From contig CALNYT010000002.1 of NCBI GenBank assembly GCA_942490885.1, forward strand, positions 3,968,001-4,032,000: a stretch of 64,000 nucleotides of DNA, in the 5' to 3' direction. Below are positions 26,276 to 35,588 of the stretch, piece by piece. Position numbers and translations under genes: made by a program. Under the pieces are notes generated by a model. It was given only the letters and a program-made list of their open reading frames with translations, was not told the origin of the DNA and ran no database searches. Within the stretch, counting starts at the first letter, position 1. Each line of letters starts with the position of its first letter. This DNA comes from Oceanirhabdus sp942490885. Its GTDB lineage: Bacteria; Bacillota; Clostridia; Clostridiales; Clostridiaceae.

Positions 26276-26315
26276 AACAGATACCAAATTTACTTATATA
26301 TAAAGGAGGAGTTAT

Positions 26316-27362
26316 ATGTTCGATAAAAACGATAACAATGAAATTAATTCAAACTCTAAGTTCTTGAAGAAAATCCTGAATAGATATTTTATAACAGGTT
26401 TGAGTTACATGGCCTTAGGTTTATTTTCTTCATTGATTATAGGATTGATTTTATCCCAGTTATCTCAAATACCTTTTTTAGGTTTCCTTAAAGAATTTTC
26501 AGCTATCATAGGAGCAAAATCCCCTGTTGTTGGTGCTGCTATAGGATGCGCAATAGCTTATGGTTTTAAAATGCCACCTCTTGTAATCTTCTCATCAGTT
26601 GCCACTGGTGCTTTTGGTTATTCTCTTGGAGGACCTGTAGGAGCTTTCGTTGCCGCGGTAGTTGGTGCTGAATTTGGAACTTTAGTGAGTGGTAAAACCA
26701 AAGTTGACATTGTAGTGATTCCAATGACTACTATCATACTTGGTTCCTTAGCCGGAAAATTTGTTGGACCACCTATCTCTGACTTTATGATCTATCTAGG
26801 GCATATCATTGATGTGACAACAAAACTTCATCCAATTCCAATGGGTATTCTTGTTGCCGCTTTAATGGGAATGTTCTTAACTGCCCCTATAAGTAGTGCA
26901 GCAATTGCAATTTCTCTTGAAATGAAAGGAATATCAGCAGGTGCTGCCACAGTTGGATGTTGTGCTCAGATGGTTGGATTTGCTGTTATGAGTTTCAAAG
27001 TCAATGGTGTTGGAGGTTTAATTTCACAAGGACTAGGCACCTCGATGCTACAAGTACCTAATATAGTTAGGAAACCTCAGATTTGGATACCACCAATACT
27101 CGCTGGCGCAATACTTGGTCCTATATCAACTTCAGTATTACAAATGACAAATAACAAAATGGGTGCTGGTATGGGTACAAGCGGCCTAGTTGGTCAATTT
27201 GGCACGTGGGCTTCTATGAGTTCAACAACGCCACCCCTACAATTATTAGTAATGATTCTAGTAATGCAGATAATCGCACCAGCATTATTAACACTTTGTT
27301 TCTATTATATAATGAAAAAAATGAATTGGATTAAAGACGAATACCTTTCTTTGAATCTTTAG
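26316..27362 (+). CDS. PfoR-like membrane protein with PTS EIIC domain
   Basis: A 348-residue polytopic protein with about nine membrane segments rich in Gly and Ala. Typical phrases are GAKSPVVGAAIGCAIAYGFK, FGYSLGGPVGAFVAAVVGAE and QVPNIVRKPQIWIPPILAGA. It matches the PTS_EIIC_2 family that includes PfoR, first noted as a regulator-like gene near perfringolysin O in Clostridium perfringens. No EIIA or EIIB partner is nearby, so sugar transport through the phosphotransferase system is uncertain. AAAGGAGG precedes the ATG and a T-tailed hairpin follows. Confidence 0.8.
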   Translation: MFDKNDNNEINSNSKFLKKILNRYFITGLSYMALGLFSSLIIGLILSQLSQIPFLGFLKEFSAIIGAKSPVVGAAIGCAIAYGFKMPPLVIFSSVATGAFGYSLGGPVGAFVAAVVGAEFGTLVSGKTKVDIVVIPMTTIILGSLAGKFVGPPISDFMIYLGHIIDVTTKLHPIPMGILVAALMGMFLTAPISSAAIAISLEMKGISAGAATVGCCAQMVGFAVMSFKVNGVGGLISQGLGTSMLQVPNIVRKPQIWIPPILAGAILGPISTSVLQMTNNKMGAGMGTSGLVGQFGTWASMSSTTPPLQLLVMILVMQIIAPALLTLCFYYIMKKMNWIKDEYLSLNL

Positions 27363-27424
27363 AATAGAAATTCATGATGGAAGCTTTAGAAGAAGCTTAG
27401 TACTGAAACCACTTTAAAAGAAAT

Positions 27425-27500
27425 TCAGAATTGCGAATGGAGAATTGATAATGATGGATGGTTCTGACCTTGGTCAGAACCTTTATTTTATTTTTCTTTA
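27425..27500 (+). terminator. Terminator embedded in a dispersed repeat
   Basis: GGTTCTGACC (27460-27469), TT, then GGTCAGAACC (27472-27481) and a T-rich tail end the pfoR-like transcript. The preceding bases (GAATTGCGAATGGAGAATTG... ATGATGG) belong to a repeat family found again at 32265-32325 (reverse), 44180-44234 and, more degenerate, 37640-37690. Confidence 0.8.
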
Positions 27501-27514
27501 GGACAATATAAGTT

Positions 27515-27570
27515 CACTCATTTTATCTTTGGATAAAATATTGTATTTAAACTACAGTGTTTCATCAAAG
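27515..27570. repeat. Dispersed repeat, second type, copy 1
   Basis: ACTCATTTTATCTT, three variable bases, ATAAAATATTGTA recurs at 37721-37750, and similarity continues into GTTTCAT/ATTTCAT. The rest of the 308-bp gap between the pfoR-like gene and degV holds no supported gene. Confidence 0.6.
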
Positions 27571-27670
27571 ATGAGACGAGTAATCCCTCATTGTCCAATG
27601 AACAATACAATTAAGATTTCTCGAAGAGAAATGTCAATCGTTCTCAACTCTACACTCTCAACTATATTTT

Positions 27671-28525
27671 TCAAAGTTGAATCGCTCCTATCCCCACAAA
27701 GCCTGGTCCACTATGAACACCAGCAACTGGACTGATCGTTCCTAGAAGTTCAACGCATCCTTTATTTAACTTATCACTGTATTCTTTAATACTCTTATAT
27801 ATTTTCTCTGCTTCTACTTTTGCCTGACCATCCATTATGCATATTTTACAGTTCTTATCTATCATTTCTTTTCCAAGGTCGATTATTCTATTTAACGATT
27901 GTTTTCTACCTCTAACCTTAGCATATGTAAAGTACTTACCATCATCTCCTACAGATACTATTGGTTTAATGTTTAGAAGTTCTCCTATTGTACCTGAAAC
28001 TTTTCCTATTCGTCCACCTCTTATAAGATATTCAAGCGTTTCAAAAACAAAAAATAATTTAACTCTACTCCTTAAGTTAGGTAGTTCCTTTATTATATCC
28101 TCAAACTTAACTCCAGCTTTCACCATCTTACCTACCTCTTGAAGAATAAAACCTTCTCCAAGAGAAATAGTTTTTGTATCATATACATAAGTCTCAATTT
28201 TATCTTTATAATCATGACTAACAAGTTTCACTGCATTAAATACTCCTGAAAGTCCACTAGATAATGTTATTGCAATAACATGAGTATATCCCTCATCAAT
28301 GAGCCTTTCATAAAGTGTATGCATATCTTGCATTGATGGTAGTGAAGTTGTTGGCGACTCATTTTTAAGAGAACTATAAACATATTCTGGGTTTATATCA
28401 ACACCATCTTTATATTCTCTATCTTTATATATAATTCTAAAAGGAAGTACATTTATATTAAACTCATCTATAATATTCTTTGTAAGGTCGCATGTACTAT
28501 CAGCAATTATTGCGATTTTTTCCAT
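27671..28525 (-). CDS. DegV family fatty-acid-binding protein
   Basis: A 284-residue DegV/EDD-fold protein. IADSTCDLTKNIIDEFNI opens it, PTTSLPSMQDM (about 53-63) and ITLSSGLSGVFNA (about 82-94) form the lipid-binding pocket, RGGRIGKVSG (about 168) is a family signature, and HSGPGFVGIG closes it. DegV/FakB proteins bind a fatty acid and present it to FakA kinase for phosphorylation. No fakA is nearby. It is a single leftward gene with its own ribosome site. Confidence 0.92.
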   Translation of the reverse strand: MEKIAIIADSTCDLTKNIIDEFNINVLPFRIIYKDREYKDGVDINPEYVYSSLKNESPTTSLPSMQDMHTLYERLIDEGYTHVIAITLSSGLSGVFNAVKLVSHDYKDKIETYVYDTKTISLGEGFILQEVGKMVKAGVKFEDIIKELPNLRSRVKLFFVFETLEYLIRGGRIGKVSGTIGELLNIKPIVSVGDDGKYFTYAKVRGRKQSLNRIIDLGKEMIDKNCKICIMDGQAKVEAEKIYKSIKEYSDKLNKGCVELLGTISPVAGVHSGPGFVGIGAIQL

Positions 28526-28699
28526 TTAAAATTCCCCCTTGATATTTTTATAGAATTTTCATTTAAAACTTAACTTATTCAAGAAATTCAATGTAAAATT
28601 TGTATATAAAAGAACAAATTATTCGAATAAATTAATTTATGAACTAGGATCACTTTAGTATATAATAACATTTTTCGACATTTTTGCAACTACAACATG

Positions 28700-30037
28700 T
28701 TAAAGTATACTGCTCATTACAGGGTAGCTTTCCGCTCCTGCTCCACCACGAACAGGTTTTAGTCCACTATGAATAAACGTAGCTCTCACAACAGCATCAG
28801 CTCCATATTTGATTCTTATTTCATCAATTACAGAATCAAAACTCTCTTTTTTCTTAATATCTTTATAATCAAATAATGTCAATTGCCGATTCTTTGAGGT
28901 TGATAGCTGAGACAATCTTATTCCCAGATGTCTTATAGCTTCTCCTTTCCACATTTCATCAAACAATCTTATCACTTCTTTATATATCTCATCTGTGCAA
29001 TTTGTCTCATATGCCATGGCTTTTTGATGACTATAATTTATAAACTCACTATTTCTTATTGAAACAGTTATGCATTTACAAATATTTCCTGAGTCTCTAA
29101 GTCTCATACTACAAGTTTCAACTAGCGACATTAATACCCTATGTGCCTCTTCCTTATTATCAACATCAAAAGATATTGTAGTGGAATTTCCTATCCCTTT
29201 CATCTCTATATAGTTTTCTCTTCTTACTAAAGAATTATCTATGCCATTTGCATATTTCCATACAAGTTCTCCATGACTCTTCAATCTTTCTTTAAGAACT
29301 CCCACCTCACATTGTGCCAATTCTCCAATTGTGTTGATTCCAATAATGTTTAGTTTTTTTTCTGTAGCTCTCCCCACCATAAACAATTCCCTAACTGGTA
29401 AAGGCCAAAGTTTATTCTCAATCTCATGAGGGAAAAGTGTTGTAGCTGCATCTGGTTTCTTAAGTTCAGATCCCATCTTTGCTAAAAGTTTATTATTTGA
29501 AACCCCTACACTCACTGTAAACCCTAGCTCTGACTTTATTCTGTCCTTAATCTTTATAGCAAGTTCATATGGATCTCTTTTTGCCTCTTCATTTTCACTT
29601 ACATCTAAAAAACATTCATCAATTGAATATCTCTGTATTACTGGTGTATACTCGCTAAAAATATCAAACATGGCATTACTACTCTTAATATAAACATGAA
29701 ACCTAGGAGGAACCACTGTAAGATTTGGACACTTTATCCTTGCCTCCATTAAAGATTCTCCTGTTTGCACTCCAAATTTCTTAGTAGGAATAGATTTAGC
29801 TAACACTATTCCATGTCTTGATTTTGGATCCCCACCTACAACTGAAGGGATTTCTCTTAAATCCACACCCTCACCATGTTGTAATCTATACACCGCTTCC
29901 CATGATAGGAATGCAGAGTTAGCATCTATATGAAATATTATTCTATTTTTGCTGTTCTTCTTAAAAAACAAATCATCCTCATATTTATTATTTCTATATC
30001 TATTATCTTTAATATTATCAAAACTTGCATAACTCAT
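28700..30037 (-). CDS. Y-family DNA polymerase (Pol IV-like)
   Basis: About 445 residues, a translesion polymerase. After an unusual N-terminal extension of about 35 residues, HIDANSAFLSWEA carries the first catalytic Asp and YSIDECFLDVS the second Asp-Glu pair, and SVGVSNNKLLAKMGSELKKP is the following conserved motif. A little-finger domain lies toward the C-terminus. QLTLFDY looks like a clamp-binding box (QLtLF) around residue 395. The ATG at 30037 is preferred; a TTG three codons upstream overlaps the ribosome site. It is close to DinB, but its extension and genomic setting resemble the separate clostridial UmuC-like branch. Confidence 0.88.
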   Translation of the reverse strand: MSYASFDNIKDNRYRNNKYEDDLFFKKNSKNRIIFHIDANSAFLSWEAVYRLQHGEGVDLREIPSVVGGDPKSRHGIVLAKSIPTKKFGVQTGESLMEARIKCPNLTVVPPRFHVYIKSSNAMFDIFSEYTPVIQRYSIDECFLDVSENEEAKRDPYELAIKIKDRIKSELGFTVSVGVSNNKLLAKMGSELKKPDAATTLFPHEIENKLWPLPVRELFMVGRATEKKLNIIGINTIGELAQCEVGVLKERLKSHGELVWKYANGIDNSLVRRENYIEMKGIGNSTTISFDVDNKEEAHRVLMSLVETCSMRLRDSGNICKCITVSIRNSEFINYSHQKAMAYETNCTDEIYKEVIRLFDEMWKGEAIRHLGIRLSQLSTSKNRQLTLFDYKDIKKKESFDSVIDEIRIKYGADAVVRATFIHSGLKPVRGGAGAESYPVMSSIL

Positions 30038-30046
30038 AAAACTCAA

Positions 30047-30710
30047 CCCACCCGTTTTTTTAATACCTTCATATTAATATATTATACACGAACTTAAGTT
30101 CTTATTCTACCAAAAATTAAATGAAAATAAATTCAGAAATTATTTTCCTAATATATTGAAAATAATTATGGTGAAAAATACTCTATTTCCTTGATTGATG
30201 TCGTTCTTAAAAGAAATAATTTAAGCTATAAAAGAGCGTAATGCTACGCTTAATGGAGTTAATGCTATAAGCGCTACTGAAATATTAAAGAACTTCGATA
30301 CTATAGTAGCTTTATATCCTTCTGAAAAATCTATAACTTCTGTTGAAATAAAAGCTTTCCTAGAACATTTATTTCAACTTGTTTTATTAATGACGTTCCA
30401 ATCTTAATATATTGAATCCCTTCTTTAACGGCAGCATATATTCCCAAAGAATTTCCAATAAAAGTTCCAATTGTTGCTATCAAATTTTGCTTAATTTCAG
30501 TATTATCACCACTACTTCTCCACTCTCTAATTTGCTTTCTAATGAATTAACCGTAAACCTCTGATCTCTAACGATAACTCTGTTCATAATTAATCTCCTT
30601 TATAATTTTATTTTACAAGATTTTTTATTGTGCACTTAAATCATCTTATACTCAGAAAAGATTTTAATGTAAAAGAACTTTAAGAATTGGTTAGGAAAGT
30701 AGGAGGCCAC
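30047..30710. other. Decayed interval with gene remnants
   Basis: About 660 bp with no intact gene. A frameshifted leftward gene occupies 30331-30587. A rightward stop-free fragment around 30240-30372 (translating with NATLNGVNAISATEILKNFD) may be the remnant of another, unidentified gene. Confidence 0.5.
30331..30587 (-). pseudogene. Frameshifted small membrane-type protein
   Basis: An ATG at 30587 with AAAGGAGA upstream starts NRVIVRDQRFTVNSLESKLE, but the frame ends at about 30480. A one-base shift near 30518 restores a coherent frame with TEIKQNLIATIGTFIGNSLG and later KEGIQYIKIGTSLIKQVEIN, ending at 30331. The combined product would be about 85 residues with a Gly-rich helix. I do not recognise the family. 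Confidence 0.5.
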
Positions 30711-30836
30711 ATGAAAAACATAAATTCAGTAACAATACTTCTAGTAGTTGGATTTTATGGATTGATAACAGGTGCAGTAGATTATCAAGACCTATACGAT
30801 AGATTCTCAGTAATATGTCTTTTATTGGGATACTAA
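30711..30836 (+). CDS. 41-residue small membrane protein, possibly frameshifted
   Basis: AGGAGG lies six bases before an ATG that opens a 41-residue frame with one clear membrane helix (VTILLVVGFYGLITGAV). A frame offset by one base continues past the stop with ILILTSVSIYMKFKEKNHK to about 30900, which would give a second helix and a basic tail. The original protein was therefore probably about 62 residues and has suffered a frameshift. A strong terminator follows immediately. Function unknown. Confidence 0.55.
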   Translation: MKNINSVTILLVVGFYGLITGAVDYQDLYDRFSVICLLLGY

Positions 30837-30905
30837 TTTTAACATCAGTATCTATTTACATGAAATTCAAAGAAAAAAATCATAAGTCTAATAAGATATA
30901 GAGAA

Positions 30906-30950
30906 ACTCAACAATAGCAGTAATATTTAAAGCTATTGTTGAGTATTTTT
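30906..30950 (+). terminator. Terminator after the small membrane-protein gene
   Basis: ACTCAACAATAGC (30906-30918) pairs with GCTATTGTTGAGT (30932-30944), followed by ATTTTTATTT. On the other strand it can also terminate the leftward gene ending at 30953. Confidence 0.85.
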
Positions 30951-30952
30951 AT

Positions 30953-31498
30953 TTAGAATTTTTTTGATTTTATAAGATTATCATCTTTATCATAATAATT
31001 AATAGCTTTTACATAGTCAATTTCCTTAAATTTTAATACTTTGATATAATACTCTTCGTTTGAAATATATTCGGATAAATTTTTATCACTATTTCTCATA
31101 ACTACCTCTATACGATAAATTTCTTTATTTTTATCATGACCGTAGACTATACATAATAATGGGAATTGGTCTTTAGTATTTACCACTTTAGAAATATTAT
31201 CTATACCATCGGTGCTGCCAGCTCAATATAAGGTATATTCTCCAAACATATTTTTTTGGAAACTAGCAAAACCGATATAGTCAATATTATTATTAATAGA
31301 AAATACAAAATATTCTTGATTATCATATTCAATATAATTTTTTATTTTTACATCTTTATTTATTCGAGATGTAATTTTTTTTTCGATTTCTTTTATTGAA
31401 TAATTTGAATTTATTTTATAGATAATTAGATAAACAGTTGAAAAACATAGAATGATAAAAATAATAATTGTTGTTTTATTGATTTTTTTTGAGAACAT
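30953..31498 (-). pseudogene. Membrane-anchored protein gene interrupted by an in-frame TGA
   Basis: The ATG at 31498 follows GGAGG and starts FSKKINKTTIIIFIILCFST, a basic segment plus one membrane helix. The frame runs to a TGA at 31223-31225 after FGEYTLY and then continues in the same frame (AGSTDGIDNISKVVNTKDQF) to a stop at 30953, giving about 180 residues in all. The two parts read as one small exported or membrane-anchored protein. A TGG-to-TGA change is the simplest explanation. An internal TTG or GTG could still allow a separate downstream product. Confidence 0.7.
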
Positions 31499-31592
31499 AA
31501 AATTTCCTCCACAAAACTTATTATTTACATTATTATATATATATGTTAACATTTTCATGCGAGAAAATAAATAATTAATTTATTAACGGGAG

Positions 31593-32258
31593 GGAAATGG
31601 AAGAAATGCTATTGACCCGATACGTATGTTCAAATATCTATTACTAAAAATTATTTATAAGCTATCAGATATTGATGTTGTTGAAAGATCTCGATATGAT
31701 ATGTCTTTCAAATTCTTCTTAGGTATGACTCCGGAGGAGTGTGTGATAGAGCTAAGTTCACTAACTAAATTCAGAAAGCTTCGCTTAAAAGATATGCATT
31801 TGTTGGATTTATTAATAAGCAAAACTGTATCTATAGCAATTGAAAATAAAATTATTAAAAGTAAATCTATCATAGTTGATGCAACTCATTCAAAATCAAG
31901 GTATAATCAAAAATCTCCTAGGGAGATTCTATTAGAATAGTCTAAAGAACTTCGTAAAGCGGTATATTCCATTAATGAAAGTGTTAAAAACTTATTTCCA
32001 AAGAAAGTTGATAACGGAATCTTGGAAGATGAAATTGAATATTGCAAAGAGCTAATAGATGTAATTAGTAAAAATGAATTAATATCAAGCTATCCTGTTG
32101 TGAGAGAAAAATTAAATTTATTAGAAGAAACAGTAAATGATGATTTTGAGAAACTCAAACTATCTAAAGATGAGGATGCAAGGAGCAACATTATATTCAT
32201 GATGCAATGTTTTACCAAAGGTGAAACAAGCAAAATCACATTGTTTCATAACCAATAA
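31593..32258 (+). mobile_element. IS1182-family transposase remnant
   Basis: Stop-free stretches in one frame (31593-31937 and 31941-32258, separated by a TAG at 31938-31940) match the N-terminal half of IS1182-type transposases: NGRNAIDPIRMFKYLLLK, DVVERSRYDMSFKFFLGM and SKSIIVDATHSKSRYNQKSP with its catalytic Asp region. The start and the entire C-terminal catalytic half are missing, so it is inactive. It ends just before a repeat-borne hairpin at 32265. Confidence 0.85.
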
Positions 32259-32264
32259 AATTAA

Positions 32265-32325
32265 GGTTCTGACCTTCGGTCAGAACCCTCCTTCATTCTC
32301 AATTCTAAATTTTCCATTCTCAATT
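32265..32325 (-). terminator. Terminator embedded in the dispersed repeat, reverse copy
   Basis: The stem GGTTCTGACC/GGTCAGAACC (32265-32287) is identical to that at 27460-27481. The adjoining TTCATTCTCAATTCTAAATT tract is the reverse complement of the repeat beside it there. It lies downstream of the leftward UbiA gene. Confidence 0.75.
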
Positions 32326-32329
32326 TGTT

Positions 32330-33193
32330 TTAAAGCGCCACTGCCCACATGCAAACCACCAGCCACAATATAATATTTATCAAAAAGGGTTTATCCTGAA
32401 TAAACACTTCCTCTGGCGCTCCTCCCATTTTATTAGTACTAAGAAGCATTTCATATCTAAGAGTTCCGTATATAACAAATGGGATTGTATATATCATACC
32501 TTCATAATCTGTTCCATCTATGCAATATAATATATAACTAATTATTGTCAAACCAAGTAACATAAGAAGTATTCTATCCACATATTCTTCACTATATTGA
32601 GCAAGGGTTTTTCTATGAGTTCCAGCTCCTACCTTTAAGAGGTGTAATTCATTCTTTCTCTTTCCAAAAGCTAGATAAAGTGATAATAATCCGGTACATA
32701 TTATTATCCAACTGGAAAGTTTAACTTCTATTGCAACTGCACCAGCTGCTACTCTTAATATAAATCCAGCTGCTATGCTCATTACATCTACTATTGCTAT
32801 ATTCTTGAGTTTATATGTATATAGTATATTTAATATAGCATATAGTAATGTAATCTTTAATAATAGGAAATTAACACTATAACTTATTCCACATCCAACG
32901 AATATCATAATAACTGCTAATACATATCCTTCCTTAAGGGAAACCTTCCCACTTGCGAGCGGTCTGTTCTTTTTAACTGGATGCATTCTATCCTTCTCTA
33001 TATCAGAAGCATCATTTATTATGTACACAAAAGATGATACAATACAAAATGCCATAAAGGCTTTTATGGTTATAAAAATATTATCCGTATTAGTAAAACT
33101 TCTTGAAAATATCAGTGCACAGAATACAAATCCGTTTTTTATCCATTGCTTAATCCTAAAAAGCTTTAAATAACTCTTAATTTTCTCCATCAT
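32330..33193 (-). CDS. UbiA-family prenyl-phosphate phosphoribosyltransferase-like protein
   Basis: About 287 residues with eight or nine membrane helices. The motif NDASDIEKDRMHPVKKNRPL (about 58-77) carries the first Asp-rich metal site, and YTYKLKNIAIVDVMSIAAGF (about 120-140) the second region. The pattern fits the decaprenyl-phosphate phosphoribosyltransferase branch of UbiA enzymes, which attach phosphoribose to a polyprenyl phosphate. The tandem ATGs at 33193/33190 overlap the end of the upstream SGNH gene, so it is translationally coupled with it. With the SGNH and MBOAT genes it forms an envelope-glycan set; the exact product is not known. Confidence 0.8.
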   Translation of the reverse strand: MMEKIKSYLKLFRIKQWIKNGFVFCALIFSRSFTNTDNIFITIKAFMAFCIVSSFVYIINDASDIEKDRMHPVKKNRPLASGKVSLKEGYVLAVIMIFVGCGISYSVNFLLLKITLLYAILNILYTYKLKNIAIVDVMSIAAGFILRVAAGAVAIEVKLSSWIIICTGLLSLYLAFGKRKNELHLLKVGAGTHRKTLAQYSEEYVDRILLMLLGLTIISYILYCIDGTDYEGMIYTIPFVIYGTLRYEMLLSTNKMGGAPEEVFIQDKPFLINIILWLVVCMWAVAL

Positions 33194-34100
33194 ATTTAAT
33201 CTCTCTCTCAATATTTTCCCACAGTATCTTAGAGAACTTATCTGCCCCTTCTTTATTTAAATGGGTTATATCACTAAAATCATCAATATTGAACCTCTCA
33301 TCGTAAGTGAAGTTAAAGTATATTCCAACCTCTCCAATACTCTTATTAATGTATTCATTGAATTCCTCTAAATAATCTTCCTTATAACTCTTAAGTTCAT
33401 TTTCTCTAAGTGGGGGCATAACCACCATAACTTTAATATTTTTATCTCTACAGTAATCTAATATCTTTTCAAAATACCCCTTCTGTACATCTAGCATCAC
33501 ACTTTCTCTATTTTTAGCTAAAGTATCATTCTCCATTGCTTTTCCCTGAAGTATGAACTGCCCATTTTCTTTTAAATATGGCCTGTTCACATTTTCTTTT
33601 TCAAATAAACTCTTCCATCTTAAACGAAGATTATTTTGAAGAAATGACATTCTATTGTTCATATATTCGTTAAAGTCAAACGAATAATCCTTAATATATC
33701 TTTTATCCAAAAGACTCTTATAAACATAATTTCTTGTATCTGATATAAAAGAAAACTGAAAATAATCAGTTCCTATTATCAAATTCTTTGGTAATCCGTG
33801 ATTCTGCTCAAGATATAAGAGTTTGTAATACATTTGATTATATGTATCATTATCGTGAGAGAAATTATATGTATCAATACCGATCAAATCTGGATTTATC
33901 CCTCTGTACATTCTGGAGTTCCCAAGGATGATCATATCATATTCTTCTTTTACCACATCTTTAAAACTCTGTTCTATCTGCATCTTTGTACTTGGTCCAC
34001 TTACTTTTAATAACTTTTCTTCCGTGGCACCTATGAACAACCTAAACATCACAAAGATGCCAATTATAAATATCATAAATTTAAATATAAATTTTTTCAT
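33177..34100 (-). CDS. SGNH-hydrolase-like (DltD/AlgJ-type) exported protein
   Basis: A 307-residue protein with an N-terminal membrane anchor (FIFKFMIFIIGIFVMFRLFI). IILGNSRMYRGINPD near residue 57 contains a Gly-Asn-Ser block with the nucleophile Ser, and DFSDITHLNKEGADKFS near 275 has the Asp-x-x-His pair, both typical of SGNH acyl-transfer partners of MBOAT proteins. It lies directly downstream of the MBOAT gene (21 bp gap) and overlaps the UbiA gene. Together the two likely O-acylate a secreted glycan or wall polymer. Confidence 0.78.
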   Translation of the reverse strand: MKKFIFKFMIFIIGIFVMFRLFIGATEEKLLKVSGPSTKMQIEQSFKDVVKEEYDMIILGNSRMYRGINPDLIGIDTYNFSHDNDTYNQMYYKLLYLEQNHGLPKNLIIGTDYFQFSFISDTRNYVYKSLLDKRYIKDYSFDFNEYMNNRMSFLQNNLRLRWKSLFEKENVNRPYLKENGQFILQGKAMENDTLAKNRESVMLDVQKGYFEKILDYCRDKNIKVMVVMPPLRENELKSYKEDYLEEFNEYINKSIGEVGIYFNFTYDERFNIDDFSDITHLNKEGADKFSKILWENIEREIKYDGEN

Positions 34101-34121
34101 ATGCTCACCCTAAATATCCTT

Positions 34122-35588
34122 CTAAAATTGAAAATAAATAAAGTTCCCCTCTTTAAATACTCCAAAAAATATTATTATAATCAATAAACAATAATATGAG
34201 CCCCATCTCAGAATGCTCTTTTTATTATTTAAATTCTCTATGGCATCATCTCTTTTACTTATTCCTTGTGCTATCAAAAGTATTACTACACTGATAAACA
34301 CTATAATTAACCTGTCCTTATCTACTCCTGAAGGTAATAAGATATCCTTAATATATGTTAAACTCTTCATATTTCCAAGTCCTTTGAATAAGTTCTTGCT
34401 TATGTACACTGCATCACTTAAGGAATTTGCTCTGAAGAAAATCCATCCGTAGCAAACCAGAGAGAAGGTTATAATTCTTTGAATTATCCCATGAAGTATT
34501 GGTATAGCATCTATTCTTGTACTCTTAATAATTTTATCCTTTATAGGTTTTATTATTCTACCAATTACAAGATATACACCATGAAGGGCACCCCATATAA
34601 CAAAGGTCCAATCAGCACCATGCCATAACCCACTTACAAGGAATGTTATGAAAAGATTAAAATAAACCCTCTCAATTCTAACTCTATTCCCTCCTAGTGG
34701 TATGTACACATAATCTTGAAACCAGCTTGATAATGATATATGCCACCTTTTCCAGAATTCACTTATACTTTTTGAGAAATATGGTGTTTTAAAGTTCTCC
34801 ATAAGATCAAATCCTAATATTCTTGCTGACCCAATGGCAATATCAGAGTATCCCGAGAAATCACAATATATTTGAATAGCAAAACATACCGTAGCTACTA
34901 TGAGAGGAAATCCATAAAACTGTTGAGGCGAATCATACACCCTGTCTACAATTATGGCAATCCCATCTGCAATAACCATCTTTTTGAAAAATCCCCATAA
35001 CATTCTCCTCAGTCCACTCACTATTCTATTATAATCAAATTCATGTTTTTCATAGAACTGTGGCAGTAACCTATCCGACCTTTCAATCGGCCCTGCCACT
35101 AATTGTGGGAAGAAGGTCACATACAGAGCAAAGATTCCAAAGTGCCTCTCCGCCTTTCTTCTTCCCCTATAAACATCAATAGTGTAACTCAATGTCTGGA
35201 ATGTATAGAAAGATATCCCCATAGGAAGGAGTATATCAAAACTTCTTATACTATATTCCAACGTGAATAATTTCATCACTGCACTTATACTATCATTAAA
35301 GAAATTAAAATATTTGAAGAAGAATAGCATTCCTAAGTTAGAAGCTAAACTCAAATACAAAAACATTCTTCTTTTCTTTTTAGTATTCTGTTTCTCCATC
35401 ATTATACTAGCAAAATAATCAATTACAGTAGATATTATAATCAATATTATGTATTGAGGCTTCCATGCCATATAAAAATAGTAACTAGCTCCTAAAAGAA
35501 GCGCCCATCTGCATTTATGAGGAATCATAAAATATGCTATTGTTACTAATGGAAAAAATATGAAAAATTCAAAACTGTTAAAAAGCAT
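34122..35588 (-). CDS. MBOAT-family O-acyltransferase (AlgI/DltB-like)
   Basis: About 488 residues with ten or more membrane helices. LVAGPIERSDRLLPQF and DFSGYSDIAIGSARILGFDL, then SEFWKRWHISLSSWFQDYVY and SGLWHGADWTFVIWG with the catalytic His, are the family landmarks. Such proteins move acyl groups across the membrane onto extracellular polysaccharides. The ATG at 35588 follows GAGGAG and overlaps the end of glyA by 11 bases. The adjacent SGNH protein is the expected extracytoplasmic partner. Confidence 0.92.
   Translation of the reverse strand: MLFNSFEFFIFFPLVTIAYFMIPHKCRWALLLGASYYFYMAWKPQYIILIIISTVIDYFASIMMEKQNTKKKRRMFLYLSLASNLGMLFFFKYFNFFNDSISAVMKLFTLEYSIRSFDILLPMGISFYTFQTLSYTIDVYRGRRKAERHFGIFALYVTFFPQLVAGPIERSDRLLPQFYEKHEFDYNRIVSGLRRMLWGFFKKMVIADGIAIIVDRVYDSPQQFYGFPLIVATVCFAIQIYCDFSGYSDIAIGSARILGFDLMENFKTPYFSKSISEFWKRWHISLSSWFQDYVYIPLGGNRVRIERVYFNLFITFLVSGLWHGADWTFVIWGALHGVYLVIGRIIKPIKDKIIKSTRIDAIPILHGIIQRIITFSLVCYGWIFFRANSLSDAVYISKNLFKGLGNMKSLTYIKDILLPSGVDKDRLIIVFISVVILLIAQGISKRDDAIENLNNKKSILRWGSYYCLLIIIIFFGVFKEGNFIYFQF

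Larger units (their letters stand above)
25737..26315. other. Complex promoter region of the surface operon and of the pfoR-like gene
   Basis: No coding sequence is visible in these 579 bp. They contain a palindrome (25827-25845), a consensus sigma-A promoter facing left (25885-25914), three promoter-like repeats facing left (25971-25996, 26062-26088, 26171-26197) and a long palindrome near the divergent gene (26246-26275). Confidence 0.75.
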
